Positions 1 through 12,779 of a stretch of DNA of 64,000 bases are shown here, in pieces. This stretch comes from Atrina japonica. Taxonomy: Eukaryota > Mollusca > Bivalvia > Pterioida > Pinnidae. The notes below the pieces were generated by a model, which was given only the letters and a program-made list of their open reading frames with translations, ran no database searches and was not told where the DNA came from. Made by a program: the position numbers and the translations under genes. Position 1 is the stretch's first letter, and every line of letters starts with the position of its first letter. The stretch covers positions 673,501 through 737,500 of the forward strand of contig BROG01000156.1 of assembly GCA_030159075.1 (NCBI GenBank). Direction: 5' to 3'.

Positions 1-2150
1 AAAATTTCAGTTATATGATAGCTGACAGTTTTAAATGGTGTTTCAATTATGGTGTTTTGGGATTAAAACGCCCAATTTTAAAATAGGAATCTATGTAAGA
101 ATTACTTGACTTCAGGAAACTAAAAACCTCAGTTTCTATCAATTGGTATTTTGAAGGGTATGCTTATCTGAAAGTTTACCACAAATGCTACAAAATTAGC
201 CATGATAGAACGCTAGCCTCTAGGGCATTTAAGAATTTTGACATAAAACCATAAACAAATTTAAAAAATCACTGAAAACTGGAAAATCTCAATTAGTCCT
301 TCATTTATTGCCACATTGTGCAATGTGTTTGATGATTATATGACAGATATCTAAATTGAGAAGTCTTGGCACATGATACAATCATTATGTTACAGATTTG
401 GTGTTTTGGGGACTAAAAACCATTTTTAAACAGAAATCTGTGGAAAACATTAATAGACTGATGGCCACTTAAAACCTTAGTCTTTAACAAGTAGGGAATT
501 TTGGAGGGTATGTTTGTCAGTAAGCTTAATGAATATGTTACAAAATGCGCCATATTAACATTCTAGCCCATGGGGTATTTTTAAGAGGTAAAACCATAAA
601 ATAGTAAAAAAAAATCGATTAAAATTGGAAAATCTCAAATAATCAATATTGCAATGAAATTAATTGTTGTATGACAGATATCTGGAATGATACGTGTTGG
701 CCTATCAAAACAATCATTGTATGTTAAATGTGGTGTATTAAGGTAAAAACCAATTTTTAAACAGAAATCTGTGATAAGTTTTTTTTTCACTTTAGGCCAC
801 TAAATACATGTACGCCAATTTTTACCAAGGGGTAAGTTTCGGTGGTATGTTTCTCTGAAAGCTTATCAAAATTCCTACAAAATGAGACATGTTATCACTC
901 TAGCCATACGGTTTTGGAGTTTTGGGGTGAAACATTAGCAAAAATCACTGAATATTGGAAAACTAGGATACAATACAAAAAATGGTGGTATAGCAGATAT
1001 TTGGGTTGATGAGTATTGGTATATTAAGCAATTGATGTGTGTCAGATGTGGTGTATGGGGGTCTAAACCCAAATTTTAAAGGAGAAATCTGTTTTAAATC
1101 TAGATTTATACCACTAACAACCTAAGTCTCAACAAAAGGTATTTTGAAGATATTATTTTGCTAAAAGTTTATAAAAAGATAAAAAATTGTGTTATGTAAA
1201 AGTTTAGGAGGTTTAAGGAAAAACCAAGAAATTTCAACAGAAAGTTTTGAAAATTAGAAACCTAGTAACCTGCGATTATAGTTTACTTTTGTGATAAAAC
1301 TGACTGATATTAATTTTTCATGGTTTTTTCCTCAAAACACTAACGGTAATAAGCAATCTTTCTTTATTATGCCCATACTTAACATTTAAGTCATCTGCCA
1401 TACAATTTTTACTTTACTTGCAAAAAAAAACTTAAATGAAGGATTATTTGTATATTTCCAATTTCCAGCGATTTTTTGTTTAATCTATATGCATTTTACC
1501 CACAAACTCCTAAGAAAAATATCCCCTAAAAACATGGTGGTAAAAGCTGGGTTTGAGTGGCCTAAAGTCTAATGATTTTTCTCAAATTTCTGTTTTAATA
1601 CAATTATTACTCTACTTGCAAAAAAAAACTGAAATGAAGGATTAATTGTATATTCCCAATTTTTAGCGATTTCTGTTATTTTAAAAGTAAATCTTTTAGT
1701 GGCCAGAGTGCTAACAAAGCTCAATTTGTAGCACATTTGGTACGCTTTCTGAAAAACATACCCTCTGAAAAACAACTTGATAAAAACATGGGTAATTAGT
1801 GGCTTACGGTATAGTACTTTTTCACAGATTTTTGTTTAAAAAAATGATTTTTGACCCCAAAGCACCACAATTTGATAAATAATGGTTGTTAACTTTGTCA
1901 AAACTTATCATTTAAGATATCTACCATACAACCACTACTATCACTGCAAACAGAGACCATAAATGAAGGATTAATTGAGGTTTTCCAATTTTCAGCCATC
2001 TGTGTTAATTTTCTAGGTTTTTTTTAACCCTAAACGCCTAAATAATACAACGGCCAGAGTGCTAACATGTCTCATTTTGTTTTATTTTTGATAAGCGTTC
2101 AGAAAAAAAAACATAGCCTCCAAATTTCCCATTGGTGGAACAAACACATT
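1..2150. repeat. Decayed tandem array (about 320-345 bp units) with an orientation switch
   Basis: A recognisable sentence recurs about every 320-345 bp on the plus strand: a 'ggtgttttgggg' block, then an 'aaatctgtg' block, then 'gaaaactggaaaatctcaat'. Copies of the 'aatctgtg' block lie near 85, 430, 760 and 1080. After about 1290 the same sentence appears reverse-complemented, for example 'aatgaaggattaattg' near 1436, 1634 and 1962, which is the complement of 'caattagtccttcatt' near 290. The region is therefore a head-to-head pair of degenerate satellite-like arrays. The copies are strongly diverged, so it is old. The left edge may continue outside the window. The open frame on the minus strand at 1569-1775 is chance within this array. 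Confidence 0.75.
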
Positions 2151-4639
2151 ATTAACCAGAGGACTGTATTGTATATCAATCTAGGTAATGAAAACGGGTG
2201 AAATTGAAAAAAAAAAAACGGCTAAAACCCCCTTTAAATGGATATCCTACCGGGCGAAAACAAAAATATGTCAATCACAATTACATACTCACCGATTAGA
2301 AGAAAAAAACCAAAAAGATGCGATGCCAACAAAGTCTGTGTAGTCATTTGTAGGGATATCTTTACCATGTAAATACTCTCGCAGTACATCAAATACTAAA
2401 TCAACCCCTAGATAACATTACACTTTTGCAAACATGTTTGTCGCAAGCGCGAATTAATAATAAATCAAACTTCGATCAGTAATGTTAATGGTATTTCACG
2501 TATAGATCACCTAGGTAGAGTGGCATATCCAGGTTCTATCAGAAACCAACGCAATACTCCTCTATATTCCAAAAATAGGTAAACCATTTTACCTTGCACT
2601 GAATCCATGCATTACTGTAGATCTCATATCTATTTGCTAACAAGTATTCCTGTCGCTCTGTTATGATCTATATTAGATCCGTTGTGTTTGTAAACATGTA
2701 GCAATTTATTTTGTCAATTTGATTTGTGTTTTATAGTGCTGAAATTATACTGTTATAGATGATACATGTAGTTACAAAATTTTAAGTTCATATCTTGTAT
2801 AGGTATTTCTAACAGTCAGGGGTGTACGATGATTTGTAAGACGTGATGTGTGTATTATCACATCGGGAATTTAATGAGAAATAAAAAGCAAAGTGTCTTT
2901 TGAACTTTGATACTCATTTTAAGGTATCGGTCTTAATTACATATATTTTTAGTGCAGACTGTTGTTCTAGAACAATCAAATTGAGAGAACCGGAAAATGT
3001 AGAGGGAGGCGAAGCATTTACTTCAAAAGCTGTGAGTCCTACTTGCTTGAAAAACCATTTACTTCAAAAGCTAAGATGACCACTAGCAAAACGTTTGGAA
3101 TAAATAATTTCAAAAATACTAGTAAAGGATCTGGAGTCAATAAGCTAATATACTCTGATTCCAAAACGTCATTTACATTTTAGCGTGGGGATTTTGGTAA
3201 TAGTAGCCTATCCTATAAATGCCTTGACGTTTATCTATATAATGTATCGTTTCTATGATAGAGTAATGTTCTTACTACCTAGATGACAGACGGACAATAT
3301 ACCTGAACACTTTGACAAAAGTCACATACACACATCTGGATCCATCCATGTGTACTGATTAAATTGTAAACATGAATAGAAAGTTTATACCTGTATTAAA
3401 TCACTAATTTGACCTATAGTAAAGATACGGTATGTGACAGTGTCACCCCACGTTGTGAGGATACGTTAAGTGGCTGTGTTATCATGTCTTAGTGGACGTG
3501 TCTGTGTTTTATAATGTTGGACCCTAACTGTTCGTATAAAACTAGCTCTCGGGGTCCAGATTCATTTTCTCCGATATATTTTATAGGCAACTGATATCTA
3601 CAGTAACAAAGGGGGAATTTAATAACGGTGGATCTAATGATTAAGAGAGATTTGATCCGCCATTGAATTAAAAGCTTATCATTAAAACTATGACTAATCA
3701 CTAAGACATGGTGAATAGTAGAGCAATCCGGATTGGTTTACCTATTCTATTTATATTTACACATTGCGCGCACACATCTGAGTACAGGTACACGAAAAAT
3801 ATTAAGACGACGAGTGTCCTACCTTTTGACTTCAATTCATCATTTAAAAATTGTATGTTTCATATCATACTTGGACGGATGCCATCAATATGAAAACGGG
3901 GGCATTTTAATGTTGACGGGAAGAGTTAAAACCGGAAACTTTAATCAGAGCAAAATGAAAGAAATCAAAATCAGAAAGAAAACGACATTTTAAGAATCTA
4001 TATTTTATAACAGATATATACAAAAATTGAAAGTTGAAAAACAGTAAGGAAATAAAGTATTAAGAAGATAAAAGTTAAACATATCTAATGCTACAGTAAC
4101 ATTATCTACGATATGAAAATCGTATTGTATACCCTACTTTAATGGGTATATTTGTTATCTTGTGCAGGTAGTATTACGGACAGGTAAGCATTGGTTGTAT
4201 TTATTTAGGTAAGGTATATACGATTTCCCTTAACCCCGAGTGAGAAATTCCAAAGTCGAGTGACTGATAGAAGGCGAAATGTGAACTCTACATCGGCATC
4301 CAAACAGGTTAGTGAACATTTATTGTGTTCTTATTTTTCATGTTCGATTAAACACATCTGTTCTTTTTGCTTATTTGATAACTGCACATTAGATATACGT
4401 TTGTAAATAAGAAATAATAAAGCCTATTTTTTACAGGCTAGTTCCCCGTGTTTATAGGCTAGTTCCCCGTGAAGGCCGTAATGAGATGAATCCTGGATCT
4501 AAATGTCATTTAGACCTATTCGTATCTGTAGGAAAATTTTGCTCATTTGATTGATTAAGTAGTGCTTTAAATATTGTATGTTATTGTACAAAATCAAATC
4601 TCTCTTATTTCAATCACCAAGTTTGATGATAAATTTTTA
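2151..4639. other. AT-rich non-coding stretch, nothing recognised
   Basis: No frame has coding character, no splice-bounded exon is evident, and no repeat family shared with the rest of the window was found. The only local structure is a short tandem duplication of 'caggctagttccccgtg' near 4435-4470. Frames at 3489-3993 are short and overlap on both strands without family resemblance. Confidence 0.5.
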
Positions 4640-4845
4640 CCTGTATTCTTGTTTGTTTGAATCGTGTCTTAATCCACATGTTGTCGGTCAGTTTTCAATG
4701 GGGGAAATTCCGGTTACAGTGTTCACGGGGAGAGACCAGTTGCCTTACGCAAATAAAATTGGCAAATGGGGTTTGATATAGAGGTGAGAGAATTGATTGT
4801 TTTACCACGATGCTCTAACCTCTCTACAACGGAGCCCCCGGTTTT
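4640..4845 (-). repeat. tRNA-derived SINE relic, reverse orientation
   Basis: Read on the minus strand it begins 'ggggctccgttgtagagagg', followed by a degenerate tRNA-like promoter region and a body that includes the complement of 'accggaatttcccc'. The layout matches the better preserved plus-strand copies at 5388-5615. It is strongly decayed, so the exact ends are approximate. Confidence 0.5.
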
Positions 4846-5387
4846 TATTTAAATATATTTTATTGTATGGAAACAAATGGATCAGACACAAGTTATAACA
4901 ACTTAATTACGTCCTTTCCATTGCATACATCAAATATAAATTATGTATGTATTTGATGAGCCCTTCTAATGACATAGAACAAGAATTTCACTGATGTGCT
5001 ACTTCGCTCCGGTTCAACGTTCATTCCCATTGCATTATCATTTTTATTTTTCCGTTAGCGTTGTACGTATGTAAATATATATTATTCTATATTGCCCTCA
5101 TTCGAAGATACATTTAGATATGTTTTGTCCTCCTTTTGGTGTTCACTGGTTTGTCAACTTACCTGCACTGTAGGATCATTTGGATTTTTGTTGCACTTAA
5201 ACCTACTCTCCACATACAGTTACTCGTAGAGTAAGAAGTTCATTGTCACTTAAGTTGTGGACTGGATATTTCTTTATGAGTTGAGCATTACTACACCAGC
5301 CTATAAACAATATTTGTAACAAAAAAAAAACATGATTCGATATTTTGTCCTATGTGGGTTTTCCAGCGTGAGCTTTTTTATTTATAA

Positions 5388-5615
5388 GGGGCCCGAGTGG
5401 TTGCATCATCGCGTATTGAACCATGAAGTTCTCACTTCTGAGCAACGCAGGTTCAGTTTGCCGGTTTAATTGTGGAAGGCCGGAGGTCTCTTCCCGCGTA
5501 CATTATAACCTTCGTCTCTCCTCCACCAATAAAAACTGGCCGCCACCATATAATTGAAGAAAAGTTAAATGTGGCGTCGAACATTCAAATCAAAATTAAA
5601 AACCAAAATGTTATT
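5388..5615 (+). repeat. tRNA-derived SINE (leucine/serine-like head, CCACCAATAAAAACTGGC body)
   Basis: The head 'ggcccgagtggttgcatc' resembles a type-II tRNA D-arm and box A, and 'gcaggttcagtttgcc' resembles box B. The body carries 'ctcctccaccaataaaaac', then 'tggccgccacc' and the tail 'aatgtggcgtcgaacattc', a SINE layout common in mollusc genomes. The open frame at 5472-5663 lies inside it and is not a gene. Confidence 0.75.
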
Positions 5616-5687
5616 AATAGGCTGTATAACTTCTTTTTTTTTTTAATCCGCACATTTCACTAAGTAAGGATATTTTACAAACGCTGT

Positions 5688-5860
5688 GGGGCCGAGTAGT
5701 AATAGCATCGAGCTTTAAATAAACCACATAGTTCCTCATGTCCTACCAGTGCAGGTTCGAGACCAACTGGAAACTAATGTGATTGTGTGGAAAAGTTTGC
5801 CAAAATACTTGCGGAAGCCTCATTCCGGACTTTCTTTATTGGTAATAAGAAAAAAAAACA
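5688..5860 (+). repeat. tRNA-derived SINE head, diverged copy
   Basis: It starts 'ggggccgagtagtaatagca', the same leucine/serine-like head as at 5388, and has box-B-like 'gcaggttcgagaccaactgg'. The body then degenerates. It lies about 75 bp downstream of the better copy in the same orientation. Confidence 0.6.
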
Positions 5861-6700
5861 AAGGAACAGATGATGCTATGAATGACATTGGAAGCAAATG
5901 AAATAGAAACATTTAATGAAAATAATACATGGAAGAGCGCCATTACAAATAATAATTTGAGATACTGATACGCACCAAGGAATAAAAGCGGTTGCATAGT
6001 TCGGCTTAAAATGTTTTTATTTTCATATTTCTAGATTTATTTTGTTAAGTCAATATAGTCACGTGGCAAGTCGACATTATCGCACATTTCACGATTTTTG
6101 GTATGAGTCTGAAAATGCGACATGTTAAGTACTATGTCGAGTAAACGTCTCATTTTTAGATGATCAAAGTAATGATTCATTGGTTCAAATAATAAATTAA
6201 ACACTTTTATTGCAAACATATGGAAGAAGAAGAAAAATTGACAACAACGACCTTCCCCAGCATACATATAATATCAGGGCATTTCACTTATAATCAATTG
6301 TATTGCTATAAACACACAAATATGTATATAAAATCATGTCATCTATTTTACGCTTGATTTTCTATCGCTTTGCCAGGTCAGAATTTCTCTGTCGACACCC
6401 TTGAGTGTGGACAAGTCGCTTGTGCTATGACTTCACAATAGGATGTTTATTATGTTGAGTATATTTTAATTAGAATATGGTGCACAAAAAAACAAATATG
6501 GGTGTTATGAGTTGAAAGCAGTCGTGGTAAGAATTTGCAAACCCTATCCTCTGATTGGACAACTAGGGTCTTACCACTCAAGGAGACTTCCTTATCCACT
6601 CATGAATTTTTTTTATTGACCCCCTCCCTTTTTGATCACCTAAACCTTATACACTTTTTCTCGTATATTAAACTTTCATTGTAACTTTTATATTTTCTTT
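5861..6700. other. Putative upstream region of the alkylsulfatase gene, nothing recognised
   Basis: AT-rich sequence with no recognised repeat. A pyrimidine-rich run ending in AG at 6703-6704, with further AGs at 6709-6710 and 6715-6716, precedes the start codon at 6733. The first coding exon may therefore begin at a splice acceptor, with the promoter and a 5'-UTR exon further upstream. No core promoter motif can be defended. Confidence 0.35.
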
Positions 6701-6732
6701 TTAGTTTTAGTTTCAGATTTCATGGCAGCAGA

Positions 6733-6912
6733 ATGGACGGACCACAGATTGCATTCATTGTTTTATTATTGGCCTTTAGTGGATACATCGGCAACAGACT
6801 TATAATAAGCATCCGGGGACCTTCCTACAGGGAGAGAATTCTTCGGAATGTTTTAACACCCGATTCACTCTCTGAACACAGCAATGAGTTCGGTCGTCCA
6901 GAGGTGTTGAAG
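6733..6912 (+). CDS. Linear alkylsulfatase (metallo-beta-lactamase fold), coding exon 1
   Basis: Codes residues 1-60 of a 582-residue protein. The start ATG at 6733 is followed by a hydrophobic stretch at residues 6-18 (AFIVLLLAFSGYI), which I read as a signal anchor, so the enzyme is probably membrane-tethered or enters the secretory route. The exon ends AAG|GTATGC, a good donor in phase 0, matching the phase-0 acceptor at 8302. An ATG at 6722 lies just upstream in another frame and would make a short overlapping upstream frame if it is in the mRNA. The start choice rests on the hydrophobic N-terminus and on this being the first ATG in frame. Confidence 0.75.
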
Positions 6913-7017
6913 GTATGCTTTCTTGATGTCTAAATCCGTTAAAACCTAGGATTGTGACGAGGTCGTAAGATATGATTTTCTTTTTCAAAGATTTCTAGAA
7001 TTTGGGTATAGTAAAAT

Positions 7018-7272
7018 CCATATAACCTGGAACTCATTCTTGACCTGGACGAGTTTAAATTTCAGGTAAATATATAAAGCAAAAGATTAAAATTACATTG
7101 ACCAGAGTGATCGTTTCTTTTTGTCACCAGACATAAGAGAGTACCCAGTGAGGAATAAAACTTTTTCTCGTGCAGCTTGTCATAACCGAAAAGTGATTAG
7201 AATCATCAGTAATACCGTGATAAACAAAAGGTTACTCTGTCCCGTCACCTTATGTGAATCGGACAATACTCT
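7018..7272 (+). repeat. Dispersed repeat family C, copy 1
   Basis: A segment of about 250 bp containing 'cttgacctggacgagtttaa', 'cataagagagta', 'cagtgaggaataaaac', 'cgtgcagcttgt' and 'aaaaggttactc'. The same ordered blocks recur at 33955-34205, 44632-44880 and 61222-61472. No terminal repeats or coding frame are evident, so the class is unknown. Confidence 0.8.
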
Positions 7273-7433
7273 TAGATAGATTCGGCAATACATTTAGGTA
7301 TATCATTTGGTCTCGTTTAATATTTTTTATTTTCATTTTTTATGACTAATAAACATCTTTATAAAGGCTACCTGTGGCTATAATGTCTAGTTTTGCCTGA
7401 TCCATGGGTGGCAGTATAAACCTGTTTATTTGT

Positions 7434-7778
7434 ATATAAATATTATAAACATAATACCAAAGTTATAATACCCAAGACGATCGTTTCTGTCATTTAGACT
7501 TCATCAGTTGAGCTCCATCTTTAGATAGATTTTCTAAAGAGAAAGTGGTATCAGACAAGGCCAAATAACTAATTCCTCACGATGGGTGTTTGGGTGTGTT
7601 TATGTCAAAATCCGTATAAGAGTAACCAATATACAAAGATGGTACGGAAATACCAGGTACTAGGGTTATGTATACCCTCGGGGACTCAAACGGTCCACCA
7701 TCCGTGGCAACGACCTAGTGGTTATAAATATTATAAACATAATACCAAAGTTATAATGCCCAAAACGATCGTGTCTGT
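7434..7778 (+). repeat. Direct repeat of about 57 bp in intron 1
   Basis: Nearly identical blocks ('aaatattataaacataatac' ... 'acgatcgt') lie at 7434-7490 and 7721-7778, differing at a few positions, 287 bp apart. This could be a recent local duplication or the ends of an element. The frame at 7582-7794 lies between and across them and has no family resemblance. Confidence 0.7.
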
Positions 7779-8301
7779 ATTTGGAATCCAATGAAATAGT
7801 AACCTACGAGGTAGTAATAATTTTGATAATATTAATACGACGGACCGTCTGTATTTAAGTTGATGGAATTTTTACAAAAGAAACAAATTATCTTGTAAAA
7901 ATGAAATTCAAACATTATTAAAAAAGAATAATCTCAATTTTATGATTTAAAACCAGTATTGATAAAATTTAATGACCTAAAATGTTTTAAGTCAACACAA
8001 AATGCAATCTAAAATAAATGTATCCAATTTGTTATATATTATGCACAAACAGATATACATATATATATATTAGATTTTTTGTTAATTTAATTTTAGGATA
8101 TTCACTTTGATCAATATGAACATCGATTATTTCATTAATGTCTCGTCACGATGTTGTACATTTCTACTCCAGTTTGTCTTCCATTGATATTCCGTTGAAT
8201 ATTTTTGTTTGTTAAACGCATTGATATATTTTTCCCCAAAATATAATTCATCGTATATTCCTTATAGAATAAAATTTTAACTAATTTAATTTTTAACTTA
8301 G

Positions 8302-8508
8302 GTAACCGAAGGCATTTACATGGCTATTGGATATGCCCTGGCGAATTCTATTCTGATTGAAGGCCCTGATGGAGTGGTCATTGTTGACGTTACAGAAAGT
8401 TACGAGAGTGGCCGGGAAATTTTAAGTGCATTTCGGAATGTTACGAAAAAACCTATCAAAGCCTTAATTTACACACATAACCATGCTGATCATACGTATG
8501 GTGCCTCG
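8302..8508 (+). CDS. Linear alkylsulfatase, coding exon 2 (zinc-site exon)
   Basis: Codes residues 61-129. The acceptor is 'ttaacttag' and the donor is GCCTCG|GTAAGC, both phase 0. The exon gives the first strands of the metallo-beta-lactamase fold (ANSILIEGPDGVVIVDV) and ends with the zinc-binding signature THNHADHTYG: H119, H121, D123 and H124 form HxHxDH. In this family (SdsA1 of Pseudomonas, BDS1 of yeast) these residues hold the binuclear zinc site that hydrolyses primary alkyl sulfate esters to alcohol and sulfate. Reading past the donor gives only repeat-derived sequence (8520-8660), so the splice site is well supported. Confidence 0.9.
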
Positions 8509-8524
8509 GTAAGCTTACATGGTT

Positions 8525-8660
8525 ATATAGACAAAACTAGGAATACTGCACGAAGTCGTTGTAGCGACAGGATTCAGCGAGTACGTATAGCTCAAGCTGA
8601 ATCATTTCGATTCGCTACAACGATCGACTGTAGTCTAGTGATAAAGGTATAAACATTTTT
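8525..8660. repeat. Dispersed repeat family A, hairpin-bearing copy 1
   Basis: An imperfect inverted repeat, 'cgttgtagcgacaggattca' pairing with 'tgaatcatttcgattcgcta' plus 'caacga', sits directly after the exon 2 donor. The same hairpin core (TTGTAGCG-AA-GATTCAA) is found at about 8795, 9160 and 13255. Confidence 0.7.
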
Positions 8661-8684
8661 GTGGTTTTAAGTATTACAGTTGTA

Positions 8685-9290
8685 TTTATTGTACGGGCGT
8701 ATTGAACTCGGTATTATAACTGTATGATTGTACATACAATATATTTACAACACCACACATGTATCTGACAATATCATCAATCTGCATGAGATAGTTGTAG
8801 CGGAAAGATTCAAGTCGAGATACGTTCTCGTTTAATCTTTCCGCTACGGTGATCTAGTGCAGTCTGATGATACGGATAGAAACATTTGTGTGATATTGTT
8901 TTTATTACATGCCCATTATTTATCTAATTATATACACACATTTTTAATTTACTCCTCTTTAAATGACGTCATCAGATATTATGGATAGCATTTATAAAAA
9001 TAGTTCCAGCATAATTTCCGTATCCAACAGTGTAATACGACGTATCTTCTTGCACGGGTGTATTGAACTCTGTGTACTGACTGTATAATTACACATAGAT
9101 ACAATAGATATGCAATACTACAATGTCTCTATCCATATCATCATACTACAGGATATTATTGTAGCGAAAGGATTCAACCCTAGCCACTTTGTCGTTGTAT
9201 CCTTTCGCTACAACAATCAAGTGCTGTCTGATGATACTGATAGAAACATCTGTGTGGTTTTGCATTTATTACATGCCCTTTTTAGTGTAG
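8685..9290 (+). repeat. Dispersed repeat family A, two tandem units
   Basis: Two units in tandem, about 8685-9050 and 9051-9290. Each starts with '(c)acgggYgtattgaactc', then carries the TTGTAGCG hairpin, then 'gtctgatgatac-gatagaaac' and 'tttattacatgccc'. The first also has 'ataatttccgtatccaac'. Partial copies lie at 12780-12895, 13190-13290, 15985-16225 and 49480-49720. The order of blocks and an attached GACA microsatellite at the 49.4 kb copy recall bivalve pearl/Helentron-type non-autonomous elements, but the class is inferred. Confidence 0.75.
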
Positions 9291-9299
9291 TAGCCAAAT

Positions 9300-12230
9300 C
9301 CAAAAAAGGCTGTATATAGTGAGTTGGTGGTCCACCCCTGGCAACTTTTGTTTGACATTGATTTCAAGTTATACATCAAGTACATTACCAATTTCATTCG
9401 GATGCCGGAAGAAAATGTTTATAATGAAAATTTATCAGCCTATTTATTGACCGACTTTTATTATCAGTATAACGTAAAGGGATAAAGGTATTTGTGCTAG
9501 TAAATTTATATAATACGATGTAAAACATCAATTCAGTTATACTTTGCTGGAGAGACAAATTAAAAAGAATCAATATGATATATGTTTATTTATGTTGATG
9601 GCATTTCGAACTTCTGAAAAGGAAATAAAAATGATAATCCCATGAAATATGTCACATTTTTTTTATCAATCTTGGACAAGACAATATAAACATAACCAAA
9701 TTAAAAATACATGGTCATGTATCTATAAATTTTATGCAAAAGAGAAAAGCTTTATTTATACAATAATATAGAAATAATACTTAAAAGGCCAATCATATTG
9801 TTTTTAATTCTATACATTTACTATGTGTGAGGCCATAATAGAGGGGCATTCATGTCATTGGTCTTTTGTAAATTCAGCAATATAGTGACTATACACAGTC
9901 TTAGAAAACTTTCTCTGCATCTATGAATTGTAAATAAACTGAATACAATTTTAGAAAGTGTATAAAGCATTCTACCTAAGAATTTATTACCCTGGGAGGA
10001 AAGGTTCAGGGTCTGGGGTGAACCTCTACAGATTTTGTGAAAAAAAAGTTACCATAAGAACAGAGAGGCACAGGTGTGTCCAAAATAGCCATATACTGTG
10101 AAAAAATGCTTAAGTCTGAGAAAATATTCTCCTCCACGTCTATGCCTTTTGTCATTTATTCTCAGGTGACTTTCAAGGCACCGTGGACCTCTTGTATAGA
10201 ATGTACAAATATACATTTGTACAAGAAGTAGATAATTCTCTCAGAAAAGTTGGGTCTTGGATTGATTTTAGACTAAAATCAATCTGAGACTTCAACTTAT
10301 CTAAGAGATTTTTTATCTATGATTATTCTTTAAAAAATGTTTACATAAAAAGTATTTCACTGCACAGTATTTCAGACCAGTAGGCAAGAATCTGTAAGTG
10401 AATATATTGTGCCATTGTAGGCACGCACATTTTAAATACAATTTTCGGAAACTTAAAAGCTAGAAGAATCGATATCCAGCATCTATACACGATATATTGA
10501 TCACAATTCCGCCTCCACTGAAATGTCAGGTTACCTTCTTTCAGAAAATGTAAAATATATAATATTAATAGACAAATCCTAAGAGGTTATAGGAGATCAA
10601 TCACATGAATCTTTAATGTTTTAACAAATCCCAAGAATCCATTTTGAAGTTTTTAGACATTAGATTATGACCATCAAAAGTTTCACATTGATAGTTTAAT
10701 TAACTTCCCTAAACAACGGAAAATTTAGTAGACATAATATGAATGATAGGTGGTTCTAGAGTATGCTACCCTGTTAACTTTGGAATTGTACAAGAAACAA
10801 ATGCTAGGGGGTAGGTACACTTCCTTTTTAATTTTAAAAGTCCAATCCCGAGAATTACTTTTATAGCTTCCAGATGGAAAATGGTCTAAGGTATCCCAGT
10901 TTTGAATTTCAAATCTGTAACTCCCAAACATTGAAACTTCTTTATCCTTTCTGTTTCAAAAGTACTATATATTTTGATTGATTATTCCCCTAACAATGAG
11001 GGGATATACCCGTCCCACTGAAAGTAAAAATCCCAATTTGTCAATATAGCTTAGATTGATAATTTCTCAAACAAAGATAGTAATTCTACAGACATAAACC
11101 ATACAGACAATTTCTAATGAAAGTCCAGAGTTTTGCTCCAGAAAAGGTTTAAATTGAATATATTAGTGAGAAGCTTATTTCTAGCTTCCAGATACTAAAT
11201 TAGGACCTGTGTATGCTAAGTATCAAAATGATATGGATCCTCCAACAGTTAACTGAACGTCAGTGGACATAACTAATAAAAGGACAATGCAGGAGGTTAT
11301 ATAAATGGGAACAGTTTTAAATTTTATAAGGTACGAGATGCCATATTATATCTTCCAGAAAGTACGACTTCAACATACCTGACTTTTTCAAGCATTATTT
11401 GAGTAAATTTATTCTACATTAAAAGGAATTTCAACACTCTTTTTCATTTAATTAGCTTTATTCACCCAGAAGACACGGTGTTTCAACCTCAGACCTCCCT
11501 GCTAAGTCCACCAATGATATCGATCTTGCTATGTACTTGGGGAAATCAAAATCCTATACAGTGGTTGGCATGTGACATAAATGACAGACATTCATTGAAT
11601 GTCCAATGTTAAACATTAGGTGTTCCAACAACTTGTCAACAGAGGTCACTAAAGCAAAGCAAGAGATTGAAGGCCTATCTACTCCAGTAAGAGCATGTAA
11701 TATGGTATTATTTTGCACTCATGTCTGAAGCATTGGCATATATCAGTGGTATTAAAATATATCTGAGGTAACTTTGAGTTCCTGTTAAAAGAGTTACATT
11801 CAAAGAAATTATAACACCTTTAGAATGCAAATAACAGCACAGTTGATATCAGGTCTATGTTTAATTTTTCTATTCAAACCCCCGAGTTAAATGCTGCAAT
11901 ATAAGGTATTTCACGGAATTTTTACAGTATTCCAGACAGTGGTTGTTAGGTTGAACTATCTTTCTCCAGTAGATTGCACTAACTTATCAAAATACTATAC
12001 TGAGGATGTAGCATCGCAATCTAGTGTCGTAGTGATACTAAACATTCTAGATCTCGGTTGTGCAAATCGGATTGTATCAAATTATCTCCCTTTGCATTGA
12101 TTAAGGATCAAATACACTAATTATTTGCATTTTATGTATTTACCTTTAATAGTAAATTAGAAAGTAAACATCCTTGTCATTTTTAAGCTGTATTAATTTA
12201 TTCCATTTAAAACTTATAAATGGAAAATAA
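9300..12230. other. Intron 2 interior, probably an old non-autonomous repeat
   Basis: No coding frame. Phrases such as 'ttctcaggtgactttcaagg' and 'cttccagat' recur with wide spacing and look like a heavily decayed interspersed repeat. The only sharp structure is the palindrome at 10237-10308. Confidence 0.35.
10237..10308. repeat. Imperfect palindrome of about 72 bp
   Basis: The left arm 'tctctcagaaaagttgggtc' continuing 'ttggattgattttag' pairs with the right arm 'actaaaatcaatctgagact' continuing 'tcaacttatctaagaga'. The arms are about 35 bp with several mismatches and almost no loop. It could be a short fold-back element. Confidence 0.7.
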
Positions 12231-12310
12231 TGTTTCACTTTTATCATATATCATTTATATCAAAATTGAAAAAATGTGATATGTCACCAAAAACATTACA
12301 AAATGTTACA

Positions 12311-12316
<6 letters not shown>

Positions 12317-12384
<68 letters not shown>

Positions 12385-12400
12385 CTGTGTGTGTGTGTGT
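12317..12400. repeat. (TA)n/(TG)n microsatellite
   Basis: An AT dinucleotide run with two GTATAT interruptions, ending in (TG)n. The open frame at 12230-12415 is produced by this run. Confidence 0.95.
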
Positions 12401-12779
12401 TTTCCTTCTTTTTAGTTTTGTGTTTGTGACATATGTAAACTAGTTTTACACTGAATAACAATATCATGTTTACCCTTACCCCCATTTGATATCACACAAA
12501 AATGTACAATTTACGTCATGTACAAAATATGTCATGAAATACTACAAACACATGATTTCCTCTGGCATCCACCTAAATCACCAAGGTATATGATACATAA
12601 CTTGAATCCATTGCCAAACAAAAGTTGCCAAGACCGGACCACGAAATCCAGAATTTTGGATTTGGCTGCTAGACTATCTAGCTTCAAGATCCATAATTTT
12701 GTTTATTCTAATTCAATTTAATATCATCAAATATTGTGAATGATTGAATTTCAGAGGTTATAATGGTATTTCCATATCC

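Noticed and set aside
8302..8652. Exon 2 of the alkylsulfatase continuing to the stop at 8652
   Set aside because: Residues past the GCCTCG|GTAAGC donor are encoded by the family-A hairpin repeat, whereas the exon at 19943 continues the protein family in frame.
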